Source: a virus. From it: a stretch of 36,323 nucleotides of DNA. Shown here piece by piece: positions 29,125-35,964 of this stretch (position 1 is the first letter of the stretch; the number at the start of each line of letters is the position of its first letter). The notes below the pieces were generated by a model, which was not told the origin of the DNA, made no database searches, and was given only the letters and a program-made list of their open reading frames with translations. The DNA is taken from positions 1-36,323 of IMG/VR virus record IMGVR_UViG_3300042691_014437; one strand, written 5' to 3'. Both the position numbers and the translations under genes were made by a program.

Positions 29125-30002
29125 TAGTTCCCTTTCAGTTCAATGTCTTGTAGCAATACTCTTAATGCTAGTTCTGCTTGTTGCGGAACAACACCATTGC
29201 CACATGCTTTTAATTGTTCATTTCGTGTCAACCCTATTTCTGGGTCTGTAACCCAACCAGCAGGAAGCCCCATCATCCATTCAGTAAACTCTGCTGACAG
29301 ACGGTGGTTACCGTCTTTGCCGTCAGGTTTAGTGGGTGCTGGTGCTGGTTGATTTATTGTTTGTTCCCATCTTCTGATGGCTGGCTCAAACTTACCCCAA
29401 TCAAGAGTAAGAACCTGTGTGTTTAGTGGCAAAGTATTTCTGTCAAATTGACTAGGGCCACCATTGTTTTTTGCATCTTGTGTTGTAGGTGTAGGAAGCA
29501 TCTCCATACGAACAGCAACTCCAAGGCTCACCCCAGGCATACCCTTAGTCTTGCCGTCAATGTAATCCTGTCTGCGTTCCAAATAGTTTTCTATCGGCTC
29601 ATCATGGTTACGAATGTGACCAACAGCAGGAGTAGGGAGCAAAGACATAGCAATACTGTCTGAAACCTTTAGACCATTCTCAAATGCTAACTGTGCCATC
29701 TGGTCAGCAGTCTTTACCATGCGACCACGATCACGGGCTTGAGTCTCACTAATAGCACCACCAGTAGAGTCTGTAACACTAGGTGTCCTAATTAATGCTT
29801 CGTCTGGGATAGGCAACAATGAAGACTCTAAATCGGTTGTGGGTAGCACCTGCATCAGCTGCTCGTATGCCACACCATTTTCCGTCATACCCCAAATCGG
29901 CCAAGTCTCCCAAAACACATCCGATTGCTCTGAGAAAAGGTTTTCCTGCGGGGATAACCAAATCTTCTTCTCCGTACTCCATACCGCTATTTGCTTCAGC
30001 AC
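29124..30002 (-). CDS. C5 methyltransferase C-terminal part (frame 2; GTG at 30002 or frameshift product)
   Basis: Open from 30002 (GTG, with AGGGG eight bases upstream but inside frame-1 coding sequence). The first 60 residues are the out-of-frame reading of motif VIII and look non-native; homology begins near PIPDEALIRTPSV. Ends with the ACGNGVVPQQAELAL motif. Independent translation is possible but less likely than a fusion. Confidence 0.65.
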   Translation of the reverse strand: MLKQIAVWSTEKKIWLSPQENLFSEQSDVFWETWPIWGMTENGVAYEQLMQVLPTTDLESSLLPIPDEALIRTPSVTDSTGGAISETQARDRGRMVKTADQMAQLAFENGLKVSDSIAMSLLPTPAVGHIRNHDEPIENYLERRQDYIDGKTKGMPGVSLGVAVRMEMLPTPTTQDAKNNGGPSQFDRNTLPLNTQVLTLDWGKFEPAIRRWEQTINQPAPAPTKPDGKDGNHRLSAEFTEWMMGLPAGWVTDPEIGLTRNEQLKACGNGVVPQQAELALRVLLQDIELKGN

Positions 30003-30354
30003 TTAAAATACCCCTAACATTTTCTATAACAACCAATTTAGGTTGCAACTCTTCAATAGCCCTAGCAAACTCTGACCATAGACCAGACCTAGTGCCTTCT
30101 TTCAAACCTGCTCTTTTACCTGCGATAGATAAATCTTGACAAGGAAAACCACCTGTAAGGACATCAACTTTTTCTACTTGTGTAAAATCAACTTTTGTTA
30201 CATCACGATAGTTTGGAACACCAGGAAAGTTGCGTTCAAGGATCTTTGATGGTGCATCATCCCATTCGCAATGCCAAGCAACTTCGCCACCAATAACAGC
30301 CGAAACTGCTAAATCTAAGCCACCATAACCAGAAAATAGACTTCCTATCTTCAT
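29124..30354 (-). CDS. C5 cytosine methyltransferase, full length if read through a +1 frame change (409 aa)
   Basis: Frame 1 (30354 to 29806) carries motif I FSGYGGLDLA, the catalytic PCQ at 71-73 (C72), ENV at 111-113 and the motif VIII-like THNRFRVFIVAYP. Frame 2 (29804 to 29124) carries the rest: variable region with LLPTPTTQDAKNNGG, then LTRNEQLKACGNGVVPQQAELAL, the C-terminal motif that completes the fold. Skipping A at 29805 after CCC joins them as AYP-DEALIRTPSV. It would methylate cytosine in phage DNA and protect it from restriction. Sequencing error, programmed +1 shift or a two-subunit enzyme are all possible. Confidence 0.8.
29788..30354 (-). CDS. C5 methyltransferase N-terminal (catalytic) part (188 aa)
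   Basis: The unshifted product. It holds AdoMet-binding motif I, catalytic PCQ and ENV but lacks the target-recognition region and the last motif, so it should be inactive alone. It ends RRSIN after a TAG at 29788. ATG at 30354 overlaps the end of the preceding small gene. Confidence 0.85.
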   Translation of the reverse strand: MKIGSLFSGYGGLDLAVSAVIGGEVAWHCEWDDAPSKILERNFPGVPNYRDVTKVDFTQVEKVDVLTGGFPCQDLSIAGKRAGLKEGTRSGLWSEFARAIEELQPKLVVIENVRGILSAEANSGMEYGEEDLVIPAGKPFLRAIGCVLGDLADLGYDGKWCGIRAADAGATHNRFRVFIVAYPRRSIN

Positions 30355-30533
30355 GTCAAACTCAAATCTTTGACTGACTGGATTACTTCTCTTTTATCTA
30401 CCTGTATTAGCTGCTTTTCGCCCATCCAAATAAATGGCAGTTTTTCTAGCATCTCTACAACCAAACTTTGTGTAGAGATCTGACCAGATAGTTTTCCTAC
30501 ATGGGCAAAGTTCTTATTGCACTTTTCACACAT
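30351..30533 (-). CDS. hypothetical small protein with Cys pair (60 aa)
   Basis: Begins MCEKCNKNFAHVG, a half zinc-finger. The rest is amphipathic. ATG at 30533 overlaps the preceding stop by eight bases and the end overlaps the methyltransferase start as ATGA. No family is recognised. Confidence 0.7.
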   Translation of the reverse strand: MCEKCNKNFAHVGKLSGQISTQSLVVEMLEKLPFIWMGEKQLIQVDKREVIQSVKDLSLT

Positions 30534-30735
30534 CAGTTTCTAAACCTGTCAAATAAATAACGTTTTCTCCATTAGTGTCAAATGCAACAAGTTTGTTTGT
30601 TGCCCCACAACGTCTAACAGCATTTAGATTTAAAAGTAAATCTATTATTCGTTTTTGTTCTTCAGCCTGACCAGCTTTACGACCATCTGCAAGTTGCTGA
30701 TAAAAGTAAGCCATGTCATCAGTTTCTTTGCTCAT
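30526..30735 (-). CDS. hypothetical small protein (69 aa)
   Basis: Starts directly after the stop of the preceding gene (TAAATG). Pattern MAYFYQQLADGRKAGQAEEQKRIIDLLLNLN then a strand-rich end with NVIYLTGLE. The DGRKAGQAEEQKRIIDLL segment parallels ENGRNEERLAIVKFL in the upstream gene, so the two are probably related duplicates. Confidence 0.72.
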   Translation of the reverse strand: MSKETDDMAYFYQQLADGRKAGQAEEQKRIIDLLLNLNAVRRCGATNKLVAFDTNGENVIYLTGLETDV

Positions 30736-30918
30736 TTATTCAGCTCCAATCCCGATCAAACCAATAAACTCATTTATCACAGAGCATCTAGGACACTCGC
30801 AGTTATCATGTAGTTCGCTATTTAGGAACTTTACGATTGCTAAACGTTCTTCATTGCGACCATTTTCATAAGCACGTTGAATCCACTCATTTAGTTTTTC
30901 TGATTCTGACCAAGACAT
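30736..30918 (-). CDS. hypothetical small protein with Cys motif (60 aa)
   Basis: ATG at 30918 with AGAGAGGG upstream; an in-frame TTG at 30924 is possible. Helix IQRAYENGRNEERLAIVKFLNSELH, then CECPRC (C-x-C-x2-C) and VINEFIGLIGIG. Shares the NGRNEERLAI type of motif with the next gene. Confidence 0.72.
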   Translation of the reverse strand: MSWSESEKLNEWIQRAYENGRNEERLAIVKFLNSELHDNCECPRCSVINEFIGLIGIGAE

Positions 30919-31033
30919 CTGCAAACCCTCTCTTTAGATCTGGTTTCACGAAGAAACGCCAACGATTTTGTAGACGTAGATACTGTTGAAATAGGCGGCT
31001 ACCGAACTGGTAATGCCCTTTGTGTTTAGCCAT
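30887..31033 (-). CDS. small basic protein (48 aa)
   Basis: ATG at 31033 behind GAAAGGG, 29 bases after a -10 box. Very basic and aromatic: KHKGHYQFGSRLFQQYLRLQNRWRFFVK and an end with RIRKTK. It overlaps the next gene by 32 bases, which is unusual here, so confidence is moderate. It may bind nucleic acid. Confidence 0.5.
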   Translation of the reverse strand: MAKHKGHYQFGSRLFQQYLRLQNRWRFFVKPDLKRGFADVLVRIRKTK

Positions 31034-31061
31034 GTTTCCCTTTCTTGTTTTCATAGACCTA

Positions 31062-31091
31062 AATCTATGCCTACAATTACCCCTAAGTCAA
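31062..31091 (-). promoter_or_regulatory. sigma70-type promoter TTGACT-18-TAGATT
   Basis: On the minus strand TTGACT (31091-31086), 18 bases, TAGATT (31067-31062), in the gap between RusA and the next gene. It would drive the 31.0-27.1 kb genes. The -35 box and upstream sequence are shared with the promoter at 21820. Confidence 0.7.
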
Positions 31092-31108
31092 TAGCAACAC
31101 GCCAGAAA
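31087..31108 (-). repeat. promoter-upstream element, copy 2
   Basis: Minus-strand CTGGCGTGTTGCTATTGAC with TTT in front; 21 of 22 positions match 21844-21865. It begins four bases from the RusA stop codon. Confidence 0.75.
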
Positions 31109-31111
31109 TAA

Positions 31112-31501
31112 TTAATCTTTTATTTGGCTAATAGTGACGTAAACCCCAGTCCAACCATCCACCGTATAACGCTTATAGGCGTGAAGATCTACGACAAGCT
31201 TGTCATCCACAATAGCCCCGCCCTTAGTCAGTCCATCTAAAACGCTCCTACACAATTTATCCGTATCAGGCATCACAGTCGGATACTGCCTAGAAATGGA
31301 AGAAGGCCTTGGAATGTAAAACCAAAGTTCTACTTCCAAAGCCCCATCCATAGGTTCGTCAAAAAGTGATTGACATTCTGTTTCAATAGCTTTCCGCCAG
31401 GCAGGAAGATACTTGCTGGCTTCAATCATCCGACCATTACCTACATGACGTTTAGAGCCTTGAGGTGCTGGCAGACCTTCAACAGAAAATTTACTTATCA
31501 T
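31112..31501 (-). CDS. RusA-like Holliday junction resolvase (129 aa)
   Basis: The RusA pattern is clear: EGLPAPQGSKRH at the N-terminus, IPRPSS, and the catalytic acidic set D79, D81 (MPDTDKL), D89 and D99-D100 (AIVDDKLV), then H107 and K110. It cuts four-way junctions during recombination and before packaging. ATG at 31501 lies inside the end of the preceding small gene. Confidence 0.92.
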   Translation of the reverse strand: MISKFSVEGLPAPQGSKRHVGNGRMIEASKYLPAWRKAIETECQSLFDEPMDGALEVELWFYIPRPSSISRQYPTVMPDTDKLCRSVLDGLTKGGAIVDDKLVVDLHAYKRYTVDGWTGVYVTISQIKD

Positions 31502-31649
31502 GCTTTCTATAGTAAGCCACGCATAACACTAGAAACCACCAGCCAGCGAAGATCCAAGGTAAAACAGATTCTTCAGCAGACTCTGCTGTCATAGCAAGAT
31601 ACATAAACGCTACAACAGTCGCAAAGATAGTGAAATACGCTAGTTTCAA
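31491..31649 (-). CDS. small two-TM protein (52 aa)
   Basis: Starts at TTG (31649-31647), overlapping the preceding TGA as TTGA, the same junction as at 582-585. Two hydrophobic segments: LAYFTIFATVVAFMYLAM and VLPWIFAGWWFLVLCVAYY, with an acidic loop. It ends 11 bases into the RusA gene. A membrane protein inside the replication block is odd. No family is recognised. Confidence 0.7.
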   Translation of the reverse strand: MKLAYFTIFATVVAFMYLAMTAESAEESVLPWIFAGWWFLVLCVAYYRKHDK

Positions 31650-31969
31650 AAAGTGTCCCAAGCAGATGAAGGTGGGTTACCGAAGGCAGCGGCAGGTGCA
31701 GGTGCAACAAGAGTTACTTCTTTTGCGTTGATACTCAACTGAGCGTAAACAACATGCTTACCAGACTGATCTGTGAACTCATTTACGTTAGCTGAAGCAT
31801 TACCAACAACATCAACGACCTGACCTTCAGACACAGGAGAAGTAAACCAAACCTTGTAGTTTAGCTTCCCTTCAGAACCATCAGTCTTCTTGAAAACATC
31901 CTGAGCAATAAAGAACTTGCCAAATGCTTTTGTTACTGTGAGATTTGTTGCTTTAATTACGTTGGGCAT
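31646..31969 (-). CDS. SSB-like OB-fold protein (107 aa)
   Basis: Strand-rich sequence with IKATNLTVTKAFGKFFIAQD, YKVWFTSPVSEGQVVDVVG and HVVYAQLSINAKEV, then a disordered linker and the tip SSAWDTF. This resembles single-strand binding proteins, whose short acidic, aromatic tip recruits partners. It lies between the initiator and RusA genes, which fits. No conserved signature could be checked. Confidence 0.6.
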   Translation of the reverse strand: MPNVIKATNLTVTKAFGKFFIAQDVFKKTDGSEGKLNYKVWFTSPVSEGQVVDVVGNASANVNEFTDQSGKHVVYAQLSINAKEVTLVAPAPAAAFGNPPSSAWDTF

Positions 31970-31981
31970 TTTTGGCCCTTT

Positions 31982-32248
31982 CTATTTTTCTATGTGTTTT
32001 GGATTTACACAATCGGAATGATTGCATACTCTTTTGCCTGGTAAAACTACAACCCCACCAGACACAGGGGTCACCCCATCTTCAGCAAAATCTCCTGAGT
32101 GCGGAATACATTTGAGACTGCCATACTGGACAACCGAAGCTGGCTTAGCACGACAAGAGACACACAACAAATCTTTGCGATCTCTTTTTTCTGGAGCAAC
32201 GACCCACGCATAACCGCAACGGTTACAGAGAATCTTGTTGTCATCCAC
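31982..32248 (-). CDS. zinc-binding protein with HNH-like C-terminus (88 aa)
   Basis: GTG start at 32248 (no close ATG in frame). N-terminal zinc ribbon C8-x2-C11 and C29-x2-C32 (LCNRCG, LCVSCRA). The end GKRVCNHSDCVNPKHIEK has the C-x4-C-x-NP-x-H pattern found at the end of some HNH nucleases. It may be a nuclease remnant or a small zinc protein working with the replication genes. Confidence 0.7.
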   Translation of the reverse strand: MDDNKILCNRCGYAWVVAPEKRDRKDLLCVSCRAKPASVVQYGSLKCIPHSGDFAEDGVTPVSGGVVVLPGKRVCNHSDCVNPKHIEK

Positions 32249-32268
32249 AAACTTAGTTTAGCCATTTT

Positions 32269-33084
32269 TTAGCCTTTTGCAACCTTACCAAAGTTACATT
32301 TACGGCAATTCCAAACAATCTTGTCATGCTCACAATGCTTAGGTGGGGCTAAAACAACCTTCTTTTCGTGTTCTAGGGCTTCAGCAGCACGAATACGATC
32401 TAACTCCCGTACACGTTGCACACGGGCTTCCTCAGCCATCCTCGCTTCATTCTGTAGCTCTTCCTTAGTTTTCTGTCTCTCAGGCAACGGAGCATCACCC
32501 CAACGATCACCATTCAACCAAGTAGTCGGATAAGGGATGAACTCTTGTGGTGGAAGATTCTTGTCGTGGGCATAGCGTACACAGCCAGCAAGAATGTCAT
32601 CAAAGCTTGCTCTCTGCAAAGCAGATTCAAAAGCTTTACACGCAGCTCGCTTAGAAACCTTACGAGGATAAACATTCCAGAATTCCTCAAAATGAGCATA
32701 TAGGTTAATATATGTTTCTTTTAAAGGTTTGTGTGCCAGATCTGTCACCCCTGACGTACCCAGTCTGTCACCCCTGCTTACCTGAGCTGTCACCCCTGCT
32801 TCCCAGTTTGTCACCCCTGGCAAAAGAATCCAATACTTATTTGTCTTGTATTGACCACCAAAATCAGAGCCATTAACTTCAACGCTAATCTCCCCGATTT
32901 CCTGAAGATACTGCAAATCTCTTTTGATTGATCTTTCACTAGCGTTAGCGTAACGAGCCAAAGTAGCGATAGACGGCCAAGCACCATTATCGCCATGATG
33001 GTTAGCGATACCAATTAGCACAAGCTTGGCTCGCCCATCAGCCCGACTGTTATTTAGGACAGCCGAAATCATCTCCACACTCAT
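32269..33084 (-). CDS. replication initiator with HTH domain and internal iterons (271 aa)
   Basis: Residues 1-75 form a winged helix-turn-helix (AVLNNSRADGRAKLVLIGIANH then SIATLARYANASERSIKRDLQYLQEIGEISVE), as in phage replisome organisers. Residues 89-114 are an Arg/Gly-rich linker encoded by the iteron DNA. Then FEEFWNVYPRKVSKRAACKAFESAL and PYPTTWLNGDRWGD, a segment common in phage replication proteins. The last 25 residues have a zinc motif (C-x-H, C-x2-C). It probably binds the iterons and loads the host helicase. No helicase or polymerase gene is present, so host enzymes must be used. Confidence 0.87.
   Translation of the reverse strand: MSVEMISAVLNNSRADGRAKLVLIGIANHHGDNGAWPSIATLARYANASERSIKRDLQYLQEIGEISVEVNGSDFGGQYKTNKYWILLPGVTNWEAGVTAQVSRGDRLGTSGVTDLAHKPLKETYINLYAHFEEFWNVYPRKVSKRAACKAFESALQRASFDDILAGCVRYAHDKNLPPQEFIPYPTTWLNGDRWGDAPLPERQKTKEELQNEARMAEEARVQRVRELDRIRAAEALEHEKKVVLAPPKHCEHDKIVWNCRKCNFGKVAKG
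32690..32820. other. candidate replication origin: four iterons plus AT-rich stretch
   Basis: tgtcacccctg occurs exactly at 32743-32753, 32766-32776, 32788-32798 and 32809-32819, with starts 23, 22 and 21 bases apart, about two helical turns. The neighbouring 32697-32727 stretch is nearly all A and T (ttaatatatg). The copies are read in different frames of the initiator gene, so selection acts on DNA and not on protein. This is the arrangement of lambda-type origins, where the initiator gene contains its own binding sites. Confidence 0.85.
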
Positions 33085-33087
33085 CTT

Positions 33088-33372
33088 CTACTCCTCGCTG
33101 TCAAGCAAAGCCTGGACGACTTTATTTGCAATCTCCGCAACTTCATCTCTAGCACCGCCAGCCCAGCGACCAGCATTAAAGAACAACTTATCTCGCTGCT
33201 CACGCATGTCCTCAAGTTCTTCTTTCTTTAGTCTCAGCTGACGCTTACCTTGAGCAAACTTAGCGAAACTCAACTCCTCATCAGTTAGAAGTTTGTTAGC
33301 GTGTGTTATGTCAGTACGCTCTTTTTCCAATGCTTCCGCAAGGTTAATCCATTCATCAGATCCAAATTCCAT
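33088..33372 (-). CDS. hypothetical charged helical protein (94 aa)
   Basis: ATG at 33372 with AAAGGG upstream; the frame is open to a TTG at 33387. Long charged helices (WINLAEALEKERTDITHANKLL, RQLRLKKEELEDMREQRDKLFF), probably a coiled coil. No family is recognised. Two bases separate its stop and the initiator gene's ribosome-binding region. Confidence 0.75.
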   Translation of the reverse strand: MEFGSDEWINLAEALEKERTDITHANKLLTDEELSFAKFAQGKRQLRLKKEELEDMREQRDKLFFNAGRWAGGARDEVAEIANKVVQALLDSEE

Positions 33373-33383
33373 TTGTATCCCTT

Positions 33384-33725
33384 TCAAGCCATAAATAATC
33401 GGTAAGGTGTCTTATTCCATTGATTATCAATCAGAAACCAGTCACCTTTATAAAAATCGTAAATCGGTGTTGCTTCAGGAAACTTGTATCGCTCAAGCTT
33501 CCAACCATACTGTAAAGCCTTCTCACGAAACTCTGCATTAGATTCCATCAACAAATTAGATTCACTACACATAGCCACCAGGTTAGATGGGGTGTCTAAT
33601 AACTTAGACCCGCCCATCCCCCGATTGACTCGGTGTTGCGGCACGAGCGTATCATCAATACGCCCACAATGCCAACAACACACGTCACGTTCAAGCACCT
33701 TAGCCCAAATAGTTTTACTAACCAT
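33384..33725 (-). CDS. HNH endonuclease-like protein (113 aa)
   Basis: C17-x2-C20 (CWHC), H31 in VPQHRVNRGMGGSK, and N48 in SNLVAMCSESNLLMESN give an HNH pattern with the typical histidine and asparagine. The C-terminus is a separate short domain (YDFYKGDWFLID). It may nick DNA during replication or recombination, or be a homing-type nuclease. Confidence 0.78.
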   Translation of the reverse strand: MVSKTIWAKVLERDVCCWHCGRIDDTLVPQHRVNRGMGGSKLLDTPSNLVAMCSESNLLMESNAEFREKALQYGWKLERYKFPEATPIYDFYKGDWFLIDNQWNKTPYRLFMA

Positions 33726-34056
33726 GACGGAACGTTAGCTCCACCTGTTTAGCAATAACTGCAGTCAAAGTACCCGCATCTGAGATCTGCTTTATCTTAG
33801 CCTTGACACGGTTCAACTCAACTTTTGCCATGTCATGCTCAAACTTTAGCTCAGCAGTCTTGAGACGAGCTACAGCAGTCCTATCGGCCACAGTCCCCTG
33901 GGCTTCAAGAAAAGCAGATTGAAACGCCTTTTCATAAACTAAATCTCTATCAGCAACTTTCATCTCAGCATCATAAAGAGCATTAACGCCCTTTTCGCCA
34001 GACTGGATTAGTTCATTTAGTTTGCCAATAATGTGGTCAGGACTAACTATTTCCAA
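33718..34056 (-). CDS. coiled-coil protein of the recombination block (112 aa)
   Basis: TTG at 34056 has GGGG-TAAAGAAC upstream; the frame is open to another TTG at 34077. The protein is mostly helical: HIIGKLNELIQSGEKGVNALYDAEM, then LKTAELKFEHDMAKVELNRVKAKI. No family is recognised. It lies directly after the ERF-like gene and may be its partner. Confidence 0.72.
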   Translation of the reverse strand: MEIVSPDHIIGKLNELIQSGEKGVNALYDAEMKVADRDLVYEKAFQSAFLEAQGTVADRTAVARLKTAELKFEHDMAKVELNRVKAKIKQISDAGTLTAVIAKQVELTFRHG

Positions 34057-34531
34057 GTTCTTTACCCCACTTAACAATCAGATCTAACTTATCTTTTGAC
34101 AACTTAGCTTGTTGAGCTTCAAGATACAAAGCCTTCAACTTGGCTAAATCTTTTTTGGAATAAGCATCATTAGCCTGAGCATAAATGTCCTCAGCAGCAC
34201 GATTTACTTTATCCATCTCTTGTGCTGAAGGTCGCTTACCCTTTGGGCTAAACTCTCCACCGAGAGCCGAAATTGCTCTTCCATAGGCCGAGGTAGCACA
34301 GTTCTCTACAAAAGACACCTTGTTTATGTGGCTAGTGCCTAAACGCTCTTCAGCGTAATCAACCGCAGCTGGCTTTTCATCAGCCTTGTCTAAGAACACT
34401 TCAGCCTTCATAACGACCTGTGTTTCGTTGATTAGAACGATCTCTAAGTTCAAGCGACCGTTGCCGTACCTAGCCCAGAACAGGTCAATTCTCTCCTGGA
34501 CAGTTTGATATTGTGAAAGGTCAAAGGCCAT
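34043..34531 (-). CDS. ERF/Sak-like single-strand annealing protein (162 aa)
   Basis: ATG at 34531 overlaps the preceding TAA as TAATG. LFWARYGNGRLNLEIVLINETQVVMKAEV, then the motif VENCATSAYGRAISALGG, which corresponds to the ETSA-GRALA-LG pattern of phage recombination annealing proteins. With the YqaJ nuclease two genes upstream it would form a two-component recombination system. The exact superfamily is uncertain. Confidence 0.72.
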   Translation of the reverse strand: MAFDLSQYQTVQERIDLFWARYGNGRLNLEIVLINETQVVMKAEVFLDKADEKPAAVDYAEERLGTSHINKVSFVENCATSAYGRAISALGGEFSPKGKRPSAQEMDKVNRAAEDIYAQANDAYSKKDLAKLKALYLEAQQAKLSKDKLDLIVKWGKELGNS

Positions 34532-34740
34532 TAGTTCGCCACCCAAGTAACAGTCATGTTATCTTCAAGCCAAATCCATTGACCCAAACCCTGCACAGTC
34601 AGACCAACAGACCCAGTATCCAAAACCTGAATACCAGATAAGACACCAGTAACATGTGTAGTTTTCTTATCGCTGCCGTGAATAGAAACGGCAACTTTGT
34701 CACCAACAGATAAACCCTTAAGGTCAGTTATTTTCTTCAT
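34531..34740 (-). CDS. hypothetical small beta-rich protein (69 aa)
   Basis: TAATG overlaps at both ends. Residues LKGLSVGDKVAVSIHGS and THVTGVLSGIQVL suggest a small SH3- or OB-like barrel. No family is recognised; it lies between the nuclease and the annealing protein. Confidence 0.75.
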   Translation of the reverse strand: MKKITDLKGLSVGDKVAVSIHGSDKKTTHVTGVLSGIQVLDTGSVGLTVQGLGQWIWLEDNMTVTWVAN

Positions 34741-35606
34741 TAGTTTACTTTCTTGATTGTCAGATACGGCACTCCACCAGCTCTGGAAGAACGTGTAGCG
34801 ATAACCTTGCCGTTTACTAGACCATACTTGGCTTTACCCATCTTGTCTAGTATTTTGCTTTTTAATTTTGTGACTTGTTCTGTAGATAGATCCAACTCTG
34901 CTTGAGCGTAAACCAAGTCAGAGCCAAGAACACCCAACTCAACTTCATCATCCAGAATGTCTGGATTCATATTGCGGACAGTTTGGAAAGTGCTTTCAGA
35001 GCCATCCCAATCAGGTGCAACATCCTGAGCCAACTTATCCCAAAACTCTTCTACACGAGCAACCATACGAGCAGAATACTCGGCATCATAGTCAAGGTGG
35101 AAAGTTTCTAACTGATTACCCTGGAACAGCACAACAACCTTGCACCACTTCAAACCCAGCAACTCCATGTACCACATACATTGAGCTGCATAATGCTCTG
35201 GAATGGAATCCCAACGATAGCCAGCAGTCTTTATTTCTAGCAAACCGAACTCGCCATCCAACTCAAGGATGCCATCAGGGTTAGCGTGTTTCCAACCATC
35301 CGCCCAAGTGCCAGTCGTATACATTTTGTATTCAGGATTACGGACACCCCACTCATCAAAGATCAGCGGTTCAACAAGCGTTCCCCAACGCATCTTCTCA
35401 TTCTGCTGAAAACTATCTTCAATCTTGTTAGTCAACTTAGCCCACATAGTGTAAGCAGACTCCCAAGGGTTTACACCCAAAATAGTCCCAACCTGAGACC
35501 CACCAATACCATTGCTTCGCAGCTCATGCCACTCTGCACTCTGATTCTCAAAGTCTCCAATGAGAACAGCCTTACCAAATAACTTGTGATCTAATTTATT
35601 AGTCAT
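34740..35606 (-). CDS. YqaJ-type exonuclease / viral recombinase (288 aa)
   Basis: Lambda-exonuclease-like fold: WHELRSNGIGGSQVGTILGVNPWESAYTMWAKLT is the YqaJ opening. RWGTLVEPLIFDEW follows, then the catalytic D111 in NPDGILELDG and E124-x-K126 in LLEIKTAGY. It degrades one strand of double-stranded ends to feed the annealing protein. First gene of the long minus-strand series, divergent from WhiB. Confidence 0.93.
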   Translation of the reverse strand: MTNKLDHKLFGKAVLIGDFENQSAEWHELRSNGIGGSQVGTILGVNPWESAYTMWAKLTNKIEDSFQQNEKMRWGTLVEPLIFDEWGVRNPEYKMYTTGTWADGWKHANPDGILELDGEFGLLEIKTAGYRWDSIPEHYAAQCMWYMELLGLKWCKVVVLFQGNQLETFHLDYDAEYSARMVARVEEFWDKLAQDVAPDWDGSESTFQTVRNMNPDILDDEVELGVLGSDLVYAQAELDLSTEQVTKLKSKILDKMGKAKYGLVNGKVIATRSSRAGGVPYLTIKKVN

Positions 35607-35627
35607 AGCCCTTTTCCAGTTTTACAT

Positions 35628-35643
35628 CTGACCGAATTGTCAG
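35628..35643. promoter_or_regulatory. 16-bp palindrome between divergent genes, candidate operator
   Basis: ctgaccgaattgtcag has perfect 5-base arms (ctgac / gtcag) around cgaatt. It lies in the 49-base gap between the exonuclease and WhiB starts. It could be the site of a phage or host regulator controlling both directions. Confidence 0.55.
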
Positions 35644-35655
35644 TAAGGTTATTGT

Positions 35656-35964
35656 ATGACAAACCACCGACATCAGATACCAATTTCACGAAAACTTTTT
35701 TCTTTTTTAGAACTACAAGAAAAAGTCGGTGAACTACCCTGCCAAAACTTCCCTGATGCGTTCTTCCCAGACATAGGAACAACAGGGCATCAAGACACCC
35801 AGTACGCTAAAGAGCTATGTTCAATGTGTCCAATAATGCAAGAGTGTAGGACATACGCTATAGAAGCAAAAGAACCACTAGGGATCTGGGGTGGGCTAAC
35901 AGCAGGAGAAAGACGAGTACACAGGTCTATTTCTTCTGTTCTGTATCCTTTACCTTCTGAATAG
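35656..35964 (+). CDS. WhiB-family iron-sulfur transcription factor (102 aa)
   Basis: The only gene on the plus strand. It has the four conserved cysteines C29, C55, C58 and C64 (C-x2-C-x5-C) that bind a 4Fe-4S cluster, and the GIWGGLTAGERR segment that is the family signature. WhiB proteins occur only in Actinobacteria and their phages and act with the housekeeping sigma factor. Here it may switch gene expression or block a second infection. AAGG lies seven bases before the ATG. The 3' end overlaps the holin gene tail to tail by 38 bases. Confidence 0.94.
   Translation: MTNHRHQIPISRKLFSFLELQEKVGELPCQNFPDAFFPDIGTTGHQDTQYAKELCSMCPIMQECRTYAIEAKEPLGIWGGLTAGERRVHRSISSVLYPLPSE

Noticed and set aside
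32071-32265. Minus-strand frame of 64 residues starting at an ATG with a nearby AAGG
   Set aside because: It overlaps the 88-residue zinc protein in another frame; the latter has ordered C-x2-C pairs and an HNH-like end, so it is preferred despite its GTG start.
35656-35964. Lysogeny switch
   Set aside because: A WhiB gene and divergent operator alone do not show lysogeny; there is no integrase, excisionase, partition gene or attachment site in the complete circle.
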